Origin: Bradyrhizobiaceae bacterium
Lineage (GTDB): Bacteria; Pseudomonadota; Alphaproteobacteria; Rhizobiales; Hyphomicrobiaceae
DNA: 8,680 nt
Assembly: GCA_947475855.1 (NCBI GenBank)
Contig: CANJPN010000241.1
Location: forward strand, 1-8,680
Direction: 5' to 3'
This document shows, one piece after another, positions 6,235 to 8,680 of the stretch. Position numbers and translations under genes: made by a program. Numbering within the stretch: position 1 is the stretch's first letter; every line of letters starts with the position of its first letter. A model generated the notes under the pieces. The model was not told the DNA's origin. It did not search any database and worked only from the letters and a program-made list of their open reading frames with translations.

Positions 6235-7727
6235 TTGAGCCCTCCAAGCAGCACTTTCGCGCCCTCGGCGGCAATGCCGACGCTGGCTCGCGTATCAAGT
6301 CCGAACCAAATTGTCGCCGCAGCGAGCAAGAGCATCGGCGCGAGCATCGAAATCGGTGGATCGTGCGCCTTGTTGGCGGCAGCAGCGGGCTCGCGAAAAT
6401 ATGCGACCTCGACGACACGTCCGATGTAGACGAGGGCAATCAGCGAACTGGAGACGATCGCGAATACGAGTGGCCACATTCCCTTTTCGAGCGCGCCGAG
6501 CGCCAAGTGCCATTTCGAGATGAAGCCTGCAGTGCCGGGAACGCCGATGATGCCGAGCCCCGCCACGACGAACGTGGCCATCGTCACGGGCATCTTTCGT
6601 CCAAGCCCCGCGAGGTCCGAGATCTGCACAACGCCAAGCCGGAAGGCCACGGCGCCGAGCGCCATGAACAGTGTCGCCTTCATGATTGCATGATTGAGGA
6701 GATGGACGATGCTCCCGGTGAGCCCGCTCTGGTTGGCAAGGGCTATGCCGAGCGTGATGTATCCGATTTGCGCGATCGACGAGTAGGCCAGCATGCGTTT
6801 GGCATTGTTCTCGAACGCCGCGCTGAACGATGCAATGAACATTGCCGCGATCGAAAAGACGAAAAGCAATTCGGGGATCGGCACCGAAGCCAATCCGATA
6901 CCGGCGCCGAAAACGGTGAAGAAGAACCGCAGCAGCAGATAAACAGCGACCTTAGTGGCGGTCGCCGCCAGGAAAACGGTCGCAACCGAAGGCGCGTAGG
7001 CGTAGGCGTTCGGTAGCCATACGTGCAGTGGGAACAGCGCGAGCTTCAGGCAGATACCGATCGTCAGGAACCCGAGAGCGGTCACGACAGGACGGGCGAA
7101 CTCTGGTGGGGCGGTGGCAAGGCGGGCTGAGATGTCGGCCAAGTTGAGGCTGCCGGTAACCAGGTAGAGGAGACCGATCCCGATCACGTAGAATGTCGCG
7201 CCGATCGTCCCCACGATCAAATACTGGTAAGCCGCCAGCACTGCTCGTCTGTGTCGGCCCATGGCGATCAGCACGTACGTCGACAGCGACGAGACCTCGA
7301 GGAAAACGAACACGTTGAACGCGTCGCCGGTGAGCGTGATGCCGAGCAGGCCCGTCATGCACAGCAGGTACATAGTGTAGAACCATGCCTGCACATGCTG
7401 ATCGATCTCGTGCGCAACGCTCCTTCGCGCATACGGCATGATCACCGCGCCGATCGTCGTGACGAGCGCGCCGACGAATCCGTTGAGCACGTCGACACGA
7501 TACTCGATCCCCCATGGCACGGCCCAACCGCCCAATTGGTAGGAAATGGGCATCCCCGTCGCCAGCGCTTTCGCCAGCAGCCAACAACTCACCGCCGCGG
7601 CGAGCCAAGTCGCCACGAGCGCCACGAGCCACGCTGATGCACCTCGCCGGAAGAACGCCGAGAAGAGCGCGCCGAACAACGGGATCAGCACCGGCAGTAC
7701 GGGAAGATGCGGCTCGATCGCCTTCAT
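6231..7727 (-). CDS. mnhD: Monovalent cation/H+ antiporter subunit D (first copy, D1)
   Basis: Core proton channel subunit of the antiporter, 498 residues, about 14 helices. Conserved charged residues: Glu144 (VFLEVSSLSTY, TM5), Lys228 (ICLKLALFPLHVWLP, TM7) with His235, Lys259 (ATKVAVY, TM8), and His346/Lys350 (TM12). These form the hydrophilic proton path of the NuoL/M/N family. The ATG at 7727 overlaps the mnhC stop as ATGA; a longer in-frame opening up to 8126 is rejected because its extra 133 residues are an Arg/His-rich shadow of mnhC and mnhB. It ends in GTGA with D2. Its position right after B and C makes it the counterpart of classical MrpD. Na+ or K+ specificity is not visible. Confidence 0.95.
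   Translation of the reverse strand: MKAIEPHLPVLPVLIPLFGALFSAFFRRGASAWLVALVATWLAAAVSCWLLAKALATGMPISYQLGGWAVPWGIEYRVDVLNGFVGALVTTIGAVIMPYARRSVAHEIDQHVQAWFYTMYLLCMTGLLGITLTGDAFNVFVFLEVSSLSTYVLIAMGRHRRAVLAAYQYLIVGTIGATFYVIGIGLLYLVTGSLNLADISARLATAPPEFARPVVTALGFLTIGICLKLALFPLHVWLPNAYAYAPSVATVFLAATATKVAVYLLLRFFFTVFGAGIGLASVPIPELLFVFSIAAMFIASFSAAFENNAKRMLAYSSIAQIGYITLGIALANQSGLTGSIVHLLNHAIMKATLFMALGAVAFRLGVVQISDLAGLGRKMPVTMATFVVAGLGIIGVPGTAGFISKWHLALGALEKGMWPLVFAIVSSSLIALVYIGRVVEVAYFREPAAAANKAHDPPISMLAPMLLLAAATIWFGLDTRASVGIAAEGAKVLLGGLK
6241..6245 (-). promoter_or_regulatory. Shine-Dalgarno site deciding the GTG start of D2
   Basis: GGAGG on the minus strand, within the last codons of D1, lies six bases before the GTG at 6234. 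It fixes this rare-type start and indicates independent initiation in addition to coupling through the GTGA overlap. Confidence 0.8.
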
Positions 7728-8089
7728 ATCTCGCCATCCCTGGCGAAAATCTCGTCTTCTTCGATTGTGCCGTATGCTTCGTTGATGCGCACGACCAGCG
7801 CCAATCCGAGGGCGAGTGTTGCGACGCCGACAACGATTGCTGTCAGGATGAGTACATGCGGCAGCGGGTTCGAATAGACCTTGAACGCGGGATCGATGAT
7901 CGGTGCAGTGCCGCCGATGATTTTTCCCGGCGCGACGTACAAGAGGTACACCGACGACTGGAACAGCGTCAGTCCAATGAGCTTCTTGATCATGTTGCCG
8001 CGGGAAATCACGACATAGAGTCCGGCGACCATCAGGAAGAACGTGATGAAGTAATTGTAATGCGATACGGCGTCGATGATCGCCTTCAT
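7724..8089 (-). CDS. mnhC: Cation/H+ antiporter subunit C
   Basis: NuoK-like small membrane subunit that lines the half-channel beside the D-type subunits. The 121 residues hold three helices (about 11-28, 35-53, 76-101). Typical family stretches are GNMIKKLIGLTLFQSSVYL, SNPLPHVLILTAIVVG and the acidic cytoplasmic tail with EAYGTIEEDEI; this form resembles the Mbh-associated C subunit more than the MrpC of Bacillus. The ATG is preceded by AGGGGG five bases upstream and overlaps the mnhB stop (ATGA); its own stop overlaps the D1 start in the same way. Length is normal and no residue is obviously missing. Confidence 0.95.
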   Translation of the reverse strand: MKAIIDAVSHYNYFITFFLMVAGLYVVISRGNMIKKLIGLTLFQSSVYLLYVAPGKIIGGTAPIIDPAFKVYSNPLPHVLILTAIVVGVATLALGLALVVRINEAYGTIEEDEIFARDGEI

Positions 8090-8505
8090 GTGCGCCCCCT
8101 GTCGGCGAAGGCATAGAATATCGCAACCATGGTAGAGGCGACGGTAATCAATACTCCCGTCTCGATCAGCAGGATGCCGAGAGCATGCCCGCTGGCCGAA
8201 TCTCTCCCAAGAACGCCGTAATCGAGAAAGTTGCGGCCATGGAAAAAGGCGGGCAGACCAACACTTGCGTACAGCAGAACGCCAAGTGGAATAAGCCGTT
8301 CCACGAGCCCTTGGGGTACGGCGCGCTTGGTCGGTTCCACACCGAAGATGAGCGCATAGAGGATCACTACGCTGGCCGAGATGACGCCAGCCTGGAAGCC
8401 GCCGCCGGGACCGTATTCGCCATGGAAGTGTACATAAAGCGCGAACAGCAGAATGAATGGCAGGATCAGCTTCGCGCCGATCCGTAGGATGATGTCGTGT
8501 CTCAT
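8086..8505 (-). CDS. mnhB: Cation/H+ antiporter subunit B
   Basis: MnhB/MrpB-domain membrane subunit, 139 residues with four helices. The signature HGEYGPGGGFQAG is at 28-40 and FFHGRNFLDYG at 87-97, followed by a terminal helix with ILLIETGVLITVAS. The N-terminal region MRHDIILRIGAKLILPF is typical of the family. It is needed for assembly and transport in the Mrp complex. The ATG at 8505 overlaps the stop of the MbhE-like gene and the stop overlaps the mnhC start, both as ATGA. A purine-rich GAGGCGG lies upstream of the start. Confidence 0.95.
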   Translation of the reverse strand: MRHDIILRIGAKLILPFILLFALYVHFHGEYGPGGGFQAGVISASVVILYALIFGVEPTKRAVPQGLVERLIPLGVLLYASVGLPAFFHGRNFLDYGVLGRDSASGHALGILLIETGVLITVASTMVAIFYAFADRGRT

Positions 8506-8680
8506 GTCTTGTCGGCCGCCTCGTCGCGGTTATGGCGGCGTCTGCGTCCTTTGAGGAGCATCATCACGCCGATCCCCGCAGTGAAGATTACCGTGGTTTC
8601 CCCCAGCGTATCGTAGCCCCGGTAGTCAGCGAGCACGGCAGTGACCACATTGGGCGCGTGCGTTTCCTTCACTGAATGGC
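8502..8680 (-). CDS. mbhE: MbhE-like antiporter subunit, C-terminal end (partial)
   Basis: Only the last 58 residues lie in the window; the gene continues past base 8680. They carry the block NVVTAVLADYRGYDTLGE, followed by a hydrophobic helix (TVIFTAGIGVMMLL) and a basic tail (KGRRRRHNRDE). This block is characteristic of the MbhE subunit of membrane-bound hydrogenases and of the matching C-terminal part of MrpA/MrpB in antiporters. The TGA overlaps the mnhB start. Whether the upstream part is a separate MbhE gene, as is usual in this operon type, or the end of a fused MrpA-like protein cannot be told here. Confidence 0.85.
   Translation of the reverse strand, partial: HSVKETHAPNVVTAVLADYRGYDTLGETTVIFTAGIGVMMLLKGRRRRHNRDEAADKT

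Noticed and set aside
6138..7016. 292-residue plus-strand frame across the D1 gene
   Set aside because: Arg/Glu/Asp/His-rich reverse shadow of hydrophobic D1 codons; no domain or ribosome site.
7728..8126. 133-residue N-terminal extension of the D1 subunit
   Set aside because: It overlaps mnhC in another frame, is rich in Arg, His and Pro rather than hydrophobic residues, and the family start MKAIEPHLPVLPVLIPLF at 7727 sits in a normal ATGA overlap.

Overview
The window is roughly 60% GC by eye and entirely protein-coding in character. Gene content, tight ATGA/GTGA overlaps, codon use and protein style fit an alphaproteobacterium, perhaps Hyphomicrobiales; the genus cannot be told from this sequence. 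There are two converging blocks.

Plus strand, 1-1899: the 3' part of an OmpR/QseB-type response regulator, cut by the window edge right at its phospho-acceptor aspartate, followed with a 4-base overlap by a complete membrane histidine kinase. The pair forms one two-component system whose promoter lies outside the window.

Minus strand, 8680-2802: the downstream part of a large operon for a multisubunit monovalent cation/proton antiporter of the Mrp/Mnh type. Its subunits resemble the antiporter module of membrane-bound hydrogenases (Mbh) more than classical Mrp. In transcription order it holds the C-terminal end of an MbhE-like subunit, MnhB, MnhC, a first MnhD-like subunit (D1), a second (D2, GTG start), a small two-helix membrane protein, and a third MnhD-like subunit (D3). 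The first five are chained by four-base stop/start overlaps, and the last two follow at a few bases or with overlap. Three NuoL/M/N-type proton channel subunits in one operon, with D3 lacking the central lysine of the family, is the main feature of the window. The N-terminal part of the MrpA-like function and subunits E, F and G are expected upstream, beyond base 8680.

Minus strand, 2802-1916: a 182-base gap, then two small membrane protein genes (41 and 84 codons), both preceded by good Shine-Dalgarno sequences, then a coding-like frame with one membrane helix that has no ATG, GTG or TTG start. These small proteins have no function I recognise. They may be accessory factors of the antiporter or an unrelated group; position and strand are the only link. 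No RNA genes, CRISPR arrays or insertion sequences were seen.
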